The notes under the pieces: generated by a model | Database searches by the model: none | Seen by the model: the letters and a program-made list of their open reading frames with translations, nothing else | Told to the model about the DNA's origin: nothing | Made by a program: the position numbers and the translations under genes | In this document: positions 39,445 through 49,221 of the stretch, piece after piece | How the letters are laid out: each line of letters starts with the position of its first letter | Position numbering within the stretch: position 1 is the stretch's first letter | Origin: Psychrobacter sp. FME6 | GTDB taxonomy: Bacteria; Pseudomonadota; Gammaproteobacteria; Pseudomonadales; Moraxellaceae | NCBI RefSeq assembly: GCF_014861365.1 | Contig: NZ_RRYW01000002.1 | Span: 1-64,000, forward strand | Direction: 5' to 3' | Length of the DNA: 64,000 bases

Positions 39445-40146
39445 ATGCAGCGAAAAGCAATTGTAATTGGCGCGACAGGACTGGTAGGGCAGCATCTTGT
39501 TAAGCAGCTTAGTGAGCTTTATGATACGTTAATTGTGATTGCACGGCGACCGCCACGCTATATCAATGCCTGCATGCGCTTTTATCAGGTGAACGATTTT
39601 GAAAACTTGGCTGAAATATTTGCAAATGTTGGTGTTGATCGAAATACGGATGCTTTTAGCTGCCTTGGCACCACAAAAAAACAAGCGGGTAGTGATGAGG
39701 CTTTTCGTAAAGTAGACCACGACTATAATGTAAATTTTGCCAAATTGTGCCAAGATAAAGGCGTTGAAAACTTCTTTTTATTGTCCTCAATGAATGCCGA
39801 GGCCGAGAGTCGCTTTTTATACAATCGGGTAAAAGCTGAAACTGAACGTACTATTATGGCGTTAGATTTTGCACAGCTAGTCATTTTTCGCCCTTCATTA
39901 TTATTGGGTAAGCATAAAGGCCGCCCACTGGAAAGTATGGGTCAAAAAGCCTTTAAGCTTATCTCGCCGCTGGTATCAGAGTCGCTTTCACTGCACCCCA
40001 TTTCTGCGAAACGTGTTGCCAATGCCATGGCTATGAGCGCGCATAGCATTTATGAGCGCAGTAAGTATCGTACCGAACCGATGATTAGAACCACGGAGAT
40101 TATCGAAAATAAACAGATGCTTGCGATGACCCGAGTAAAACATTAA
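39445..40146 (+). CDS. Atypical SDR / NAD(P)-binding oxidoreductase
   Basis: The N-terminal dinucleotide-binding motif is VIGATGLVGQHLVKQL. The Tyr/Lys active-site-like region is FLLSSMNAEAESRFLYNRVKAETE, followed by IFRPSLLLGKHKGRP. This places it among the NAD(P)-dependent epimerase/dehydratase-like (HTATIP2-type) atypical short-chain dehydrogenases. Substrate and pathway are unknown. The length of 233 aa is usual. It stands upstream of rraA on the same strand, with 134 nt between. Confidence 0.8.
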   Translation: MQRKAIVIGATGLVGQHLVKQLSELYDTLIVIARRPPRYINACMRFYQVNDFENLAEIFANVGVDRNTDAFSCLGTTKKQAGSDEAFRKVDHDYNVNFAKLCQDKGVENFFLLSSMNAEAESRFLYNRVKAETERTIMALDFAQLVIFRPSLLLGKHKGRPLESMGQKAFKLISPLVSESLSLHPISAKRVANAMAMSAHSIYERSKYRTEPMIRTTEIIENKQMLAMTRVKH

Positions 40147-40280
40147 GCTATCAATGAGCCTGGGTTTTAAAATGGCTTAACCCACTAAATAGCCTAATCA
40201 AGAACGATGTTTCCATAGTTAAAAGTAGGATTAAATTAAAAGTACGATTAAAAACATAATTAAAGACAAGGAGTCTAACC

Positions 40281-40814
40281 ATGCCAGAAGCAACAACGAT
40301 GAATAAAGAAAACTTTGTAACTTGTGATTTGTTGGATGCCAACCCTGAATCACAAGTGTGCTTGCCCAATATTGAAGGTAAGTCGTTTTATAGTTTTGGC
40401 GGCAAGGACAAGTTTTGCGGTGAAATTGTGACGGTTAAATGCTTTGAAGATAACAGCCGTGTCAAATCACTACTAAACAGCAATGGCAAAGATAAAGACG
40501 GCAATGGCAAGGTTTTGGTCGTCGATGGTGGCGGCTCTATGCGTTGCGCGCTGTTAGGCGACATGATTGCCCAAGCAGCCATTGATAATGGCTGGGCGGG
40601 TGTAGTCGTATATGGATGTGTTCGTGATGTCGATGATATGGCACAGATGGATGTTGGCGTAATAGCATTAGGCTGTATCCCGCGCAAATCGACTCGTCGC
40701 GATGAAGGTCAGACTGATATTGAAATCAGCTTTGGTGATTTAGTATTAAACTCTGGTATGTTTGTTTATGCAGACAATAATGGCGTTATCGCTAGCGACA
40801 AATCTTTAATATAA
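40281..40814 (+). CDS. rraA: RraA family protein (RNase E inhibitor / HMG-CHA aldolase-like)
   Basis: The RraA fold is recognised by VTCDLLDANPESQVC, VLVVDGGGSMRCALLGDMIA, GWAGVVVYGCVRDVDDMAQMD and IALGCIPRKSTRRDEGQ. Members closely related to E. coli RraA bind RNase E and reduce mRNA decay; others are 4-hydroxy-4-methyl-2-oxoglutarate aldolases, and sequence alone does not separate the two. AAGGAG lies eight bases before the ATG. The length is 177 aa, slightly longer than E. coli RraA, with a Gly/Asn/Lys insert (NSNGKDKDGNGK). Confidence 0.9.
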   Translation: MPEATTMNKENFVTCDLLDANPESQVCLPNIEGKSFYSFGGKDKFCGEIVTVKCFEDNSRVKSLLNSNGKDKDGNGKVLVVDGGGSMRCALLGDMIAQAAIDNGWAGVVVYGCVRDVDDMAQMDVGVIALGCIPRKSTRRDEGQTDIEISFGDLVLNSGMFVYADNNGVIASDKSLI

Positions 40815-40888
40815 GGGTGAAGCGAAACTTGGTTTTTTAAGGGGTTGTTGTTAGCCCTATAGAATAAACCACTACAAACACAGCCAAT

Positions 40889-40925
40889 AAAAAATCCCAG
40901 CCTGTCAAAAGCTGGGATTTTTGCG
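40889..40925. terminator. Bidirectional terminator between rraA and the BCCT gene
   Basis: AAAATCCCAGC and GCTGGGATTTT form an 11-bp stem with a 9-nt loop and A/T tracts on both sides. It serves two convergent genes. Confidence 0.9.
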
Positions 40926-41005
40926 TTTAAATAGCTGATAAGTTTTTAGTTTTTGCAGGCTTTTAGAGAGTCGTTTTTAAATATGACCATTTCTAAACTG
41001 TGCTA

Positions 41006-42640
41006 TCAATACTTTTCTAATTCTGAAAGCATCTGTTCACGAGCCTTATAAATACGGCGTAGCCCTAACCACAGACTGACACACATGATAATCAACAGAA
41101 AGGTGAAGGGTAGGCCAGTACTAACAGAGCCTGCTTGAATGGTGGTTAGCGCCTCAGTACCACCACCATAAAGTAGGGCAATGGCAATACAGCCTTCGGC
41201 AATCGCCCAGAATACGCGCTGCGACATCGGTGATTCAAGCTTGCCGCCTGCCGTGATAGTATCGATGACTAATGATCCTGAGTCTGATGAGGTCACAAAA
41301 AACACCATCACTAAAATAACAGCAATCAATGAGGTAAAGGTAGCCAATGGCAAGTTATCAAGCATCTGAAACAAGGTTAGCGAAGCATCGCTAATGCCAC
41401 CTGATAATTCACCCATTTGATTGGTATATTGACTAAGGCCTGTTTGTCCAAATACGGTCATCCAAACGATAGTGACGATAGTAGGCGCTAGCATTACCGA
41501 GGTAACAAATTCACGTACCGTACGCCCTTTAGAAATACGCGCAATAAACATCCCTACGAATGGTGACCAGCTGATCCACCAAGCCCAATAAAATATAGTC
41601 CAAGTATGGAAGAAGTTACTGTCGCTGCGGCCTACAGGATTGGATAAGGGAATGATATAGCTGATATAATCAACCGCTGTTGCGCCTATTTTAACGAGTA
41701 ATCCTAAGGAGTCGCCGACAAAAAAGACAAACAATAATAGCAAGGCCGCTACGATCATATTGATATTACTTAAAAACTTCACCCCGCCATCGATACCGCG
41801 TGCCACAGATATGGTTGCCAGACCGGTCACCAATATAATGATGATCATCTCCAGGGTATTGCCGGCAAAGTCCCAGCCAAATAGGTAGTTCAATCCGCTC
41901 GCCGCTTGTTGGGCGCCTAGACCAAGAGACGTTGCTAAGCCAAAAATAGTAGCCAATACAGCCATCACATCAATAATATGCCCCGGCCATCCCCAGGTTT
42001 TTTCTTTTAGTAGAGGATAAAATACCGAGCGCATGGTCAAAGGGAAACGAAAGTTATAGGCGAATATTGCCAATGACAAGCCAACTACTGCATACACAGC
42101 CCATGGGTGTAGCCCCCAATGATACATGGTCGCGCCCATTGCTGCTCTAAAGGCTTCGGGGCTATCGGCTTCGACACCAAGCGGCGTACCCGCCCAGCCA
42201 CTGGCGTATGCTAAAGGTTCAGCGACGCTCCAAAACATCAGGCCAATGCCCATACCCGCCGCGAACAGCATGGCCAACCATGAACGTCGGTTAAAGTCGG
42301 GTTTGGCATTAACACCGCCAATCCGAATATTGCCATAGGGTGAGACAATGAGTAACAGGCAGAATACCACCATGATGTTGGCAGCGCTGATAAAGAACCA
42401 ATCAAAACTATTTACCACCCAATTTTTAGTACCATTGAGCCATAATTTAGAGACATCGGGAAGGATTAAGGTGAATAATACAAAGGCAATAACCGCAAGA
42501 GCAGTGACAAAAAACACTGGGTTATGTAGCTCTAACCCAAGAATATTAATATTGTTTTCACCAACTTCATGCTTGGTGGTATAAAGCCTACGTTGGAATT
42601 TATCGAGTAAAACTTTGGGGATTTTTTTGTGCTCTTTCAT
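41006..42640 (-). CDS. BCCT family choline/glycine betaine/carnitine transporter
   Basis: The protein has 544 residues and 12 hydrophobic segments. The family signature FYWAWWISWSPFVGMFIARI is present, with GMGIGLMFWSVAEPL upstream (the substrate-site Gly/Met/Trp motif). It takes up a quaternary ammonium osmolyte, driven by the sodium or proton gradient. The exact substrate cannot be read from the sequence. No betaine-synthesis genes are adjacent, so it probably acts in osmoprotection by uptake alone. The cytoplasmic C-terminal tail is short. Confidence 0.92.
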   Translation of the reverse strand: MKEHKKIPKVLLDKFQRRLYTTKHEVGENNINILGLELHNPVFFVTALAVIAFVLFTLILPDVSKLWLNGTKNWVVNSFDWFFISAANIMVVFCLLLIVSPYGNIRIGGVNAKPDFNRRSWLAMLFAAGMGIGLMFWSVAEPLAYASGWAGTPLGVEADSPEAFRAAMGATMYHWGLHPWAVYAVVGLSLAIFAYNFRFPLTMRSVFYPLLKEKTWGWPGHIIDVMAVLATIFGLATSLGLGAQQAASGLNYLFGWDFAGNTLEMIIIILVTGLATISVARGIDGGVKFLSNINMIVAALLLLFVFFVGDSLGLLVKIGATAVDYISYIIPLSNPVGRSDSNFFHTWTIFYWAWWISWSPFVGMFIARISKGRTVREFVTSVMLAPTIVTIVWMTVFGQTGLSQYTNQMGELSGGISDASLTLFQMLDNLPLATFTSLIAVILVMVFFVTSSDSGSLVIDTITAGGKLESPMSQRVFWAIAEGCIAIALLYGGGTEALTTIQAGSVSTGLPFTFLLIIMCVSLWLGLRRIYKAREQMLSELEKY

Positions 42641-42738
42641 AGGTAATAAAGATCCTGATTTTAGCGAAGGGGCACTTTTTTAGGCGCAGATATAACATCC
42701 TGTGTTGATATATGAACTTTTTTGTAAAAAAGCAAACT

Positions 42739-42766
42739 ATGTTAACAAAATACCTAGCCTTGTCAA
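42739..42766 (-). promoter_or_regulatory. Candidate promoter for the BCCT transporter
   Basis: On the minus strand, TTGACA (42761-42766), a 16-bp spacer and TAACAT (42739-42744) match the sigma-70 pattern about 100 nt before the start codon. Confidence 0.55.
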
Positions 42767-42892
42767 ATGAGCACGCAACCCTGTTATGGTGGCTATAAAT
42801 CTCAGTGGTTATAAAAAGTAGTCCGTTGTCAAATAATTAGCAGGCGGATGACAAAGCAATAGACTAAGTGACAAACCGTTACGGCATAAATT

Positions 42893-42920
42893 TTGGTAAT
42901 TGCTAAAATATTCGTATAAT
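42893..42920 (+). promoter_or_regulatory. Candidate promoter for mfd
   Basis: TTGGTA (42893-42898), a 16-bp spacer and a perfect TATAAT (42915-42920) lie 35 nt before the mfd ATG at 42955, giving a short leader. It is divergent from the BCCT promoter; the two share a 314-nt interval. Confidence 0.65.
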
Positions 42921-42954
42921 AGCTTTCTGACTCTTAACGTTGACCATATCCTTT

Positions 42955-45900
42955 ATGCCTATCACTGCTTTGACTGACGCTTTTGACCCTATTAACCAGC
43001 AGTTATTCCCTATCCAAAATGCCCAGAGGCGTTGGCTAGCACCTGTGCATGGTGCGGTCAGTAGTTTGTGGCTGGCAAGCTTGGTGCAGACACCGATATG
43101 GGATATTGCTGATCGGCTAAAGGTCGTGGTAACCCGCGATCAAAATCAGCTCAATCAAATAGAAACAGAGTTGGCATTTAGTGGGGTCGATGCTCATGTG
43201 TTTCCTGATTGGGAAACGCTGACTTATGATGAGCTGTCACCGCATCAGGATATCGTCAGCGAGCGTATCAACCTATTAACTGACATGCCAACCTCAGGCG
43301 TGTTGCTAATATCAGTACAAGCACTGATGCATCGTGTGGCACCGCCCAGCTGGCTGATTGGACAGCATTTTGATTTAAGTGTGGGTGATCGATTTGATAT
43401 CAATACCCAGCGTACATTACTAGCAAAGGCTGGCTACCGCGCAGTAGAAAATGTCTTTGAGCCGGGTGAGTTTGCGGTACGGGGTAGTATCATTGATATT
43501 TTTGCGATGGGGCAGCCGTTTCCGTTGCGTCTAGACTTATTTGATGACGAGATTGAAACGATTCGTTTTTTTAATCCGCAGACCCAGCGCACATTAACCG
43601 TTGACGACCTGAAAACCATGATGAGTGGCAACGATAATAGTATGGGCAAAGAATCACTGTCGCTGCTGCATAAACTGCCAGATATCTCAAAACCTATTCA
43701 ACAATTCCAAATACTACCGGCAAAAGAGTTTCCACTCGATGAAGGGCGTGAGACGTTCCGGACAAATTTTGCCGCGATGTTCCCTAATGCCAGTAGCCGT
43801 AAGTTTGAGCTGCACAAAGATGTGATGGCGGGTATCGCGAGTAGTGGGCTTGAATACTATCAGCCATTATTTTTTGATTTAAAAGATTGGGAAAATGAGA
43901 GCAGTTTATTTTCTTACTTGCCAAGCGATGCTTTATTTATTACTGATGAATTGATTAACGAAAAACAGGCAGATTATTGGTCACAAATCCAGCGCCGCTA
44001 TGAAGAGCGTCGTCATGATATCGATAAACCTATCGTTGCCCCTGAGTTATTATATTTATTGTCTAATACGCTTAATGAACATCTCAATCATTATCCACGC
44101 GTGATACTTAGTGCGCGTGATGAGCTAGCGACAATGACAGATGTCGCCGCGATCGATAGTGACGATTTATCATTAGAGCTTGAGCAACAACCAAATAAAC
44201 AGCAAGGTTTAGTGACGCTTAGTGCTCAAGAACCACCTCAGCTAGCAGTGAACCATCAAAAGGCAGAGCCTCTTACGGAGCTATTGGCATTTTTAGAGCT
44301 ACAAGCGCAAACCGCGACACCAGTATTGGTGGTTGCCGAAACAGCGGGTCGCCGTGAGATTCTTATTGAGCTGTTTAAAGGCAAAATCGATATCAAAGCC
44401 TATGACAGTTTTGAAGCGTTTTTAGCCGCTGATAAAACGCGCGCGCTTAACGATAAAAATTTACCACAGGTTGGTCTAACCGTTGCACCCATTGAGCGCG
44501 GTGTATATGTCCCTGAGCGCTTGGTGCTGATTAGTGAGACACAATTGTTTGGTCGGCAAGTACTGCAAACACGCCGTCGTCGCCAAAGCGGTGTGTCAGA
44601 AGAGTTCTTAGTTAAAAGCGTGACCGAAATAACGGATGGCAGTCCTGTGGTCCATATCGAACACGGTATTGGGCGTTATAACGGTTTGATTACGCTAGAT
44701 GTCGGTGATGGTGAGCAAGAGTTTATTCATCTAAAATACGCTGATGATGCCAGTATTTATGTGCCAGTCGCTAATTTGCAAATGATTAACCGCTATAGTG
44801 GCGGCGACCCTGCGCTTGCGCCATTACACAAAATCGGTAGCGGCAAATGGGATAAGGCTAAGCAAAAAGCGTTAGAACAAATTCACGATGTTGCCGCTGA
44901 GCTTCTCAATATGCAAGCACGGCGCGAAGCCAAAGTAGGCATTCATTTTAAAATAGACCCATCGCAATATGAGTTATTTGCCAGTCAATTTGCTTTTGAA
45001 GAAACGCCTGACCAAGCCAATGCCATCCATGCGGTTATGGAAGACATGAGGCAAAACCAACCGATGGATCGCCTTATCTGTGGCGACGTGGGTTTTGGTA
45101 AAACAGAAGTTGCGATGCGCGCAGCTTTTATTGCGGTCAGCGCCGGCTATCAAGTGGCTGTATTGGTGCCTACGACATTGCTAGCAGGTCAGCATGAAGA
45201 CAATTTCCGCGATCGCTTTGCGGATTGGCCAGTACGTATTGAAACGCTCTCGCGCTTTGGTGGCAAAAAGCATCAGGAAACGGTTTTAACAGACCTCGCA
45301 GCAGGCAAGGTCGATATCGTTATCGGTACGCATAAACTATTACAACCTGACGTGAAGTTTTCTAACTTAGGTTTGATGATTGTCGATGAAGAACATCGCT
45401 TTGGCGTGCGCCATAAAGAGCGTATCAAGGCGATTCAGACCGATGTGGACAGTATGTCGATGACAGCGACCCCAATCCCTAGAACGCTGAATATGGCGCT
45501 CTCTGGTATGCGTGATATGTCGATTATTGCTACGCCACCTGCCCGTCGCCTTGCGATTAAAACCTTTGTGATGCAAAAAACAGAAGCCTTGATGAAAGAA
45601 GCTATTTTACGTGAGCTACTGCGTGGCGGTCAGGTTTACTTATTACATAATGATGTGGCCAGTATCGAACGTATGGCAGAAACTATCCGTGAGCTGGTTC
45701 CTGAGGCACGAGTAGGGGTCGCTCATGGGCAAATGCAAGAGCGTCAACTAGAACAAGTCATGCAGCAGTTTTATCATAAAAAATTCAACGTACTGATATG
45801 CTCAACCATTATCGAAACCGGTATCGATGTGCCCAATGCCAATACGATTATTATTGAACGCGCTGATAAATTTGGCTTGGCGCAGTTGCATCAGTTACGT

Positions 45901-46659
45901 GGCCGCGTGGGTCGCAGTCACCATCAGGCCTATTGCTATCTACTCGTACCGTCTATTAAAGGACTTAAAGGCGATGCCAAACGTCGATTGCATGCCATTG
46001 AGCGCGCTAATACCCTGGGTGCAGGCTTTATGCTGGCCAGTGAAGATTTAGAGATTCGCGGTGCCGGTGAGATACTCGGTAAGCAGCAAAGTGGTAATAT
46101 GCAGGCGATTGGCTTTAGCTTATATATGGACATGCTGGAGCGGGCGACAAAAGCAATCAAAGCGGGTAAGGAGCCTGATTTAAGCACACCACTGTCGCTC
46201 ACCAGTGAAATTAACCTGCACAGCTCTGCGCTGATACCAGAAGAGTACTTGCACGATGTGCATCAGCGTTTATTATTCTACAAACGTATTGGTAATGCCG
46301 ATGATAAAGAGGCGTTGACCGATATTCGCACTGAGATGATTGATCGCTTTGGTACACTACCTGATCAAACCAAGCATCTTTTTGCCATTCACGGACTGCG
46401 CATACAAGCAGAGCCGCTAAAGATTAATAAAATTGATGCCAATAGTAGTATGACGTTAGAGTTCGCACCAGATACCCCAGTCGATGCTCTAGCTATTATT
46501 AAATTGATTCAATCAAATGGGCAGAACTATCGTATGAATGGCGCGTCTGGTATTCGCTATCAAGATGGCGATAAGCTTGAAACACCGCAGCAACGTGTGA
46601 CCGTTATTCAGGAGTTGTTACACTATTTTAGCGAGCATATGGTGGTGGAGTCCGCTTAG
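42955..46659 (+). CDS. mfd: Transcription-repair coupling factor Mfd
   Basis: Mfd removes RNA polymerase stalled at DNA lesions and recruits UvrA. The order is: UvrB-like N-terminal region (~1-400), the RNA-polymerase-interacting CarD-like domain (VVHIEHGIGRYNGLITLD, ~565-640), a superfamily 2 helicase with Walker A GDVGFGKTEVA (~710) and DEEH in IVDEEHRFGVRH, the TRG motif region RGRVGRSHHQAYCYLL, and the autoinhibitory D7 domain at the end. The length of 1234 aa is longer than E. coli's 1148. ATG 42955 is preferred to TTG 42940 and lies 35 nt after a good promoter. Confidence 0.95.
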   Translation: MPITALTDAFDPINQQLFPIQNAQRRWLAPVHGAVSSLWLASLVQTPIWDIADRLKVVVTRDQNQLNQIETELAFSGVDAHVFPDWETLTYDELSPHQDIVSERINLLTDMPTSGVLLISVQALMHRVAPPSWLIGQHFDLSVGDRFDINTQRTLLAKAGYRAVENVFEPGEFAVRGSIIDIFAMGQPFPLRLDLFDDEIETIRFFNPQTQRTLTVDDLKTMMSGNDNSMGKESLSLLHKLPDISKPIQQFQILPAKEFPLDEGRETFRTNFAAMFPNASSRKFELHKDVMAGIASSGLEYYQPLFFDLKDWENESSLFSYLPSDALFITDELINEKQADYWSQIQRRYEERRHDIDKPIVAPELLYLLSNTLNEHLNHYPRVILSARDELATMTDVAAIDSDDLSLELEQQPNKQQGLVTLSAQEPPQLAVNHQKAEPLTELLAFLELQAQTATPVLVVAETAGRREILIELFKGKIDIKAYDSFEAFLAADKTRALNDKNLPQVGLTVAPIERGVYVPERLVLISETQLFGRQVLQTRRRRQSGVSEEFLVKSVTEITDGSPVVHIEHGIGRYNGLITLDVGDGEQEFIHLKYADDASIYVPVANLQMINRYSGGDPALAPLHKIGSGKWDKAKQKALEQIHDVAAELLNMQARREAKVGIHFKIDPSQYELFASQFAFEETPDQANAIHAVMEDMRQNQPMDRLICGDVGFGKTEVAMRAAFIAVSAGYQVAVLVPTTLLAGQHEDNFRDRFADWPVRIETLSRFGGKKHQETVLTDLAAGKVDIVIGTHKLLQPDVKFSNLGLMIVDEEHRFGVRHKERIKAIQTDVDSMSMTATPIPRTLNMALSGMRDMSIIATPPARRLAIKTFVMQKTEALMKEAILRELLRGGQVYLLHNDVASIERMAETIRELVPEARVGVAHGQMQERQLEQVMQQFYHKKFNVLICSTIIETGIDVPNANTIIIERADKFGLAQLHQLRGRVGRSHHQAYCYLLVPSIKGLKGDAKRRLHAIERANTLGAGFMLASEDLEIRGAGEILGKQQSGNMQAIGFSLYMDMLERATKAIKAGKEPDLSTPLSLTSEINLHSSALIPEEYLHDVHQRLLFYKRIGNADDKEALTDIRTEMIDRFGTLPDQTKHLFAIHGLRIQAEPLKINKIDANSSMTLEFAPDTPVDALAIIKLIQSNGQNYRMNGASGIRYQDGDKLETPQQRVTVIQELLHYFSEHMVVESA

Positions 46660-46887
46660 CGATAAACCAATCATCGTGGTTAGATAAGACTAAGGTAATG
46701 AGTCGTGGTGCTATTTTATCGGCTGGATAACTGATAAAATAGTGATATCGTATTTTAAGCCTTTATTTTCAGCACTATATTGTTTTTAGCACTATGTTTT
46801 CAGAACTAAATCGTTACTTATTCATGTTTTATCCTTTTAAGTTTTTACCTTCTTTTATCTAAGCGTCATAACAAGAGAACCGTTATT

Positions 46888-47319
46888 ATGTTCCAACTTC
46901 ATCATAAACTTGCTGCCGATAGTTTTTTAGTGGGTGATTTCCCATTATCAACCTGTCGTTTAATTAATGATTGTCAGTTTCCTTGGTTGATATTGGTACC
47001 GCGCGTATCGGGTATCAAAGAATTGTATGAATTATCGGAGGCAGATCAAGCGCAGTTTTTGCGTGAATCGAGCTGGTTATCAAGCCAGCTAGCCAAAACT
47101 TTTCAAGCCGATAAAATGAATGTGGCAGCCCTTGGCAATCAAGTGCCGCAGCTACATTTCCATCATATCGTTCGCTATCAAAATGACATGCAATGGCCAA
47201 ACCCAGTATGGGGCGTGCCTGCTGTTCCTTATACCAAAGAAGTGCTGGCACAAATGCAGCAAACTTTGATGATGGCATTACGTGGTCATCATCAAATGCC
47301 ATTTGATTGGCAAATGTAA
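46888..47319 (+). CDS. HIT domain protein
   Basis: The histidine-triad motif is present as QLHFHHIVRY, near residue 88, preceded by LGNQVPQLHFH. The N-terminal part (CRLINDCQFPWLILVPRV) matches the HIT/FHIT-like nucleotide hydrolase fold. It is likely to hydrolyse dinucleoside polyphosphates or AMP conjugates, but the substrate is not determined by the sequence. The length is 143 aa. It follows mfd on the same strand, with 228 nt between, and has a strong terminator of its own. Confidence 0.85.
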   Translation: MFQLHHKLAADSFLVGDFPLSTCRLINDCQFPWLILVPRVSGIKELYELSEADQAQFLRESSWLSSQLAKTFQADKMNVAALGNQVPQLHFHHIVRYQNDMQWPNPVWGVPAVPYTKEVLAQMQQTLMMALRGHHQMPFDWQM

Positions 47320-47387
47320 TAAAGTTGAAGCAAAGGTTAAAGCATTTGACTGTTTCTGTCCTATACTGAATAGGTTTAGGAGCTATG

Positions 47388-47417
47388 AAAAGCCAGATAA
47401 GTATTATCTGGCTTTTC
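47388..47417. terminator. Terminator of the HIT gene
   Basis: AAAAGCCAGATAA and TTATCTGGCTTTT form a 13-bp perfect stem with loop GTA, followed by CTATTTTTA. It lies in the 313-nt interval before the cyclase gene, which shows nothing else clear. Confidence 0.9.
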
Positions 47418-47632
47418 TATTTTTAGTTTAATTTTTGCTATTTGAACATGCTTTTAGTCAGGTTGTATGACAGGTGGTATGCTTTTAGTTATCAGTGACC
47501 TAGGTTTTATTACCTTTAAAACGTATAATATTGATTAGATAATCTATACTGTACTTATCATGAGAGGCCGTTGCTGAAATTATGTTCTCTTTATTTTTTT
47601 GATAATCTGTTTTGCTTAAGCGAACATCTCAT

Positions 47633-49054
47633 ATGCCTTTTTTAGATACGTTGAGACCGAAGCTACCTTCGGTAAATGAAGGCAGCTATCGGTTTGACTA
47701 TCCGGAAGTATTTGTCTTAATCCTCACGGTCATACTTCTCGCTGTACATTTCAATTTTAATCCCCGCTCAATGGCACTTCTTGTCATTGTTTGCCTGCCA
47801 AGTTTAATGATCTTGATTTATAATTATCGACGCCAAAGCAGTTTTTGGACCTCTAATATTGTCGTTATTTTATTGGCAGTGGTGATAGGGTCGTTACAGT
47901 TCTGCGCTGTGATGTCTATCAGTCTAGCCGCCTTAATCAGCCTTCGCGTCATTATCAGCAATTCTGAGAACCAGCTTAAGCTCATTACTGTGTCGATAGT
48001 GACGGTTATTGCTTTTTATTATGTCAGTGTGACCTTAAACGGTCCCAATATGGACTGTTATGAAGGCTGGCTACCCTCTGTAGTACTATTAGCAACTATA
48101 ACTGTCATTTTATACCAGTTTCGCTATGTTTATAGGGAATATATCAATCATGAAGCACGTGCTCATCAGGCAGTAGGGCGGCTAAGTACCATGGTATCGG
48201 TCATCAATAAATTGACGCGCTTTGTACCACCGCAGGTCTGGGAGCCAATTGTTAAGGAAGACATTCCCGTTAACGTTTCTAATAAGCGTGCCAAGCTGAC
48301 CATTATGTTTTCAGACATTGTTGGTTTTACTGAACTTTCTGATAGCCTAAGCCCTGATAATTTGGCGGATATTTTGAATACCTATATGCATTGCATGACT
48401 TTGATTGCCAACAAGCATGGCGCCGTTTTGGATAAGTTTATTGGAGATGGCATGGTGTTTTTTTTTGGTGAGCCAGATAGCCGCGGTGCGCGCCAAGATG
48501 CTTTAGACTGTATTGCAATGGCAATAGATATGCGCCGTGAAATGCGAACTTTGAGGCAGAAATGGCGGTTGATGGGCTTTGAGGGGCTGTACATACGTAT
48601 TGGCATCAGTACAGGCTATTGTCATGTTGGTAATTTTGGCAGTAACAACCGTCTTAGCTATACATTGATTGGTAAAGAGGCCAATCTGGCGTCAAGACTA
48701 GAGTCTAGTGCGGGTAAAGATGAGATATTGGTAAGCGAAAGTACTTATGATTATATTTGCCATAATTATGAGTGCCAGCATGCTGGCGCGTTTCAGCTAA
48801 AAGGATTTGATAACAAGGTAAACGCCTGGAAAGTATTTGATCCTGATACGCATAAGGGACATTTATCAAAGTGGGTTGACCACACGCTACCAGGGTTTAA
48901 CTTACATCTGAACTTTAAAGATATGAGTGACAGTGATTATCAGGATATCAGAGCGCGATTAAATTTTGCGCTTGAGCGTGTTGAGCAGGAGCAAGAAAAG
49001 GTAGCCACTGATATAGAAGCAGAAAGTAAACGTAGCGATAGCAACCCTAATTAA
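47633..49054 (+). CDS. Membrane-bound class III adenylate/guanylate cyclase
   Basis: The N-terminal ~170 residues hold about six transmembrane helices (VFVLILTVILLAVHF, MALLVIVCLPSLMILI, IVVILLAVVIGSLQF and others). The cyclase domain spans ~220-410. The metal-binding Asp residues lie in FSDIVGFTELSD and in LDKFIGDGMVFFFGE. The Lys in LDKFIGDG and the Thr in SYTLIGKEANLASRL at the purine-recognition positions favour ATP over GTP (class IIIb pattern). The GKEANLASRL motif supplies the transition-state Asn and Arg. It probably makes cAMP; no cAMP receptor is encoded nearby. ATG 47633 is chosen over TTG 47612. Confidence 0.85.
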   Translation: MPFLDTLRPKLPSVNEGSYRFDYPEVFVLILTVILLAVHFNFNPRSMALLVIVCLPSLMILIYNYRRQSSFWTSNIVVILLAVVIGSLQFCAVMSISLAALISLRVIISNSENQLKLITVSIVTVIAFYYVSVTLNGPNMDCYEGWLPSVVLLATITVILYQFRYVYREYINHEARAHQAVGRLSTMVSVINKLTRFVPPQVWEPIVKEDIPVNVSNKRAKLTIMFSDIVGFTELSDSLSPDNLADILNTYMHCMTLIANKHGAVLDKFIGDGMVFFFGEPDSRGARQDALDCIAMAIDMRREMRTLRQKWRLMGFEGLYIRIGISTGYCHVGNFGSNNRLSYTLIGKEANLASRLESSAGKDEILVSESTYDYICHNYECQHAGAFQLKGFDNKVNAWKVFDPDTHKGHLSKWVDHTLPGFNLHLNFKDMSDSDYQDIRARLNFALERVEQEQEKVATDIEAESKRSDSNPN

Positions 49055-49147
49055 GCGCTCAAGAAATACTGTTTTTTAAGATGGGATGCACTATTTGACT
49101 TGTATTTCTTTTATTTTGGATTGACGTACATAAATACGTTTAAGTGG

Positions 49148-49183
49148 AAAAAAGCCAGCTATCATATGATAGCTGGCTTTTTT
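49148..49183. terminator. Bidirectional terminator between the cyclase and fdx
   Basis: A perfect 36-bp palindrome: AAAAAAGCCAGCTATCAT continued by its reverse complement. It serves the convergent cyclase gene and isc operon. Confidence 0.92.
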
Positions 49184-49221
49184 AATATAACAACAAACAA
49201 ATTTATGACACACCCTAGTGT

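Noticed and set aside
47612-47632. Upstream TTG or longer starts for several genes (cyclase, hemE, mfd, purH, hupB, cmk)
   Set aside because: In each case a nearby ATG fits a ribosome binding site, promoter spacing or family length better.
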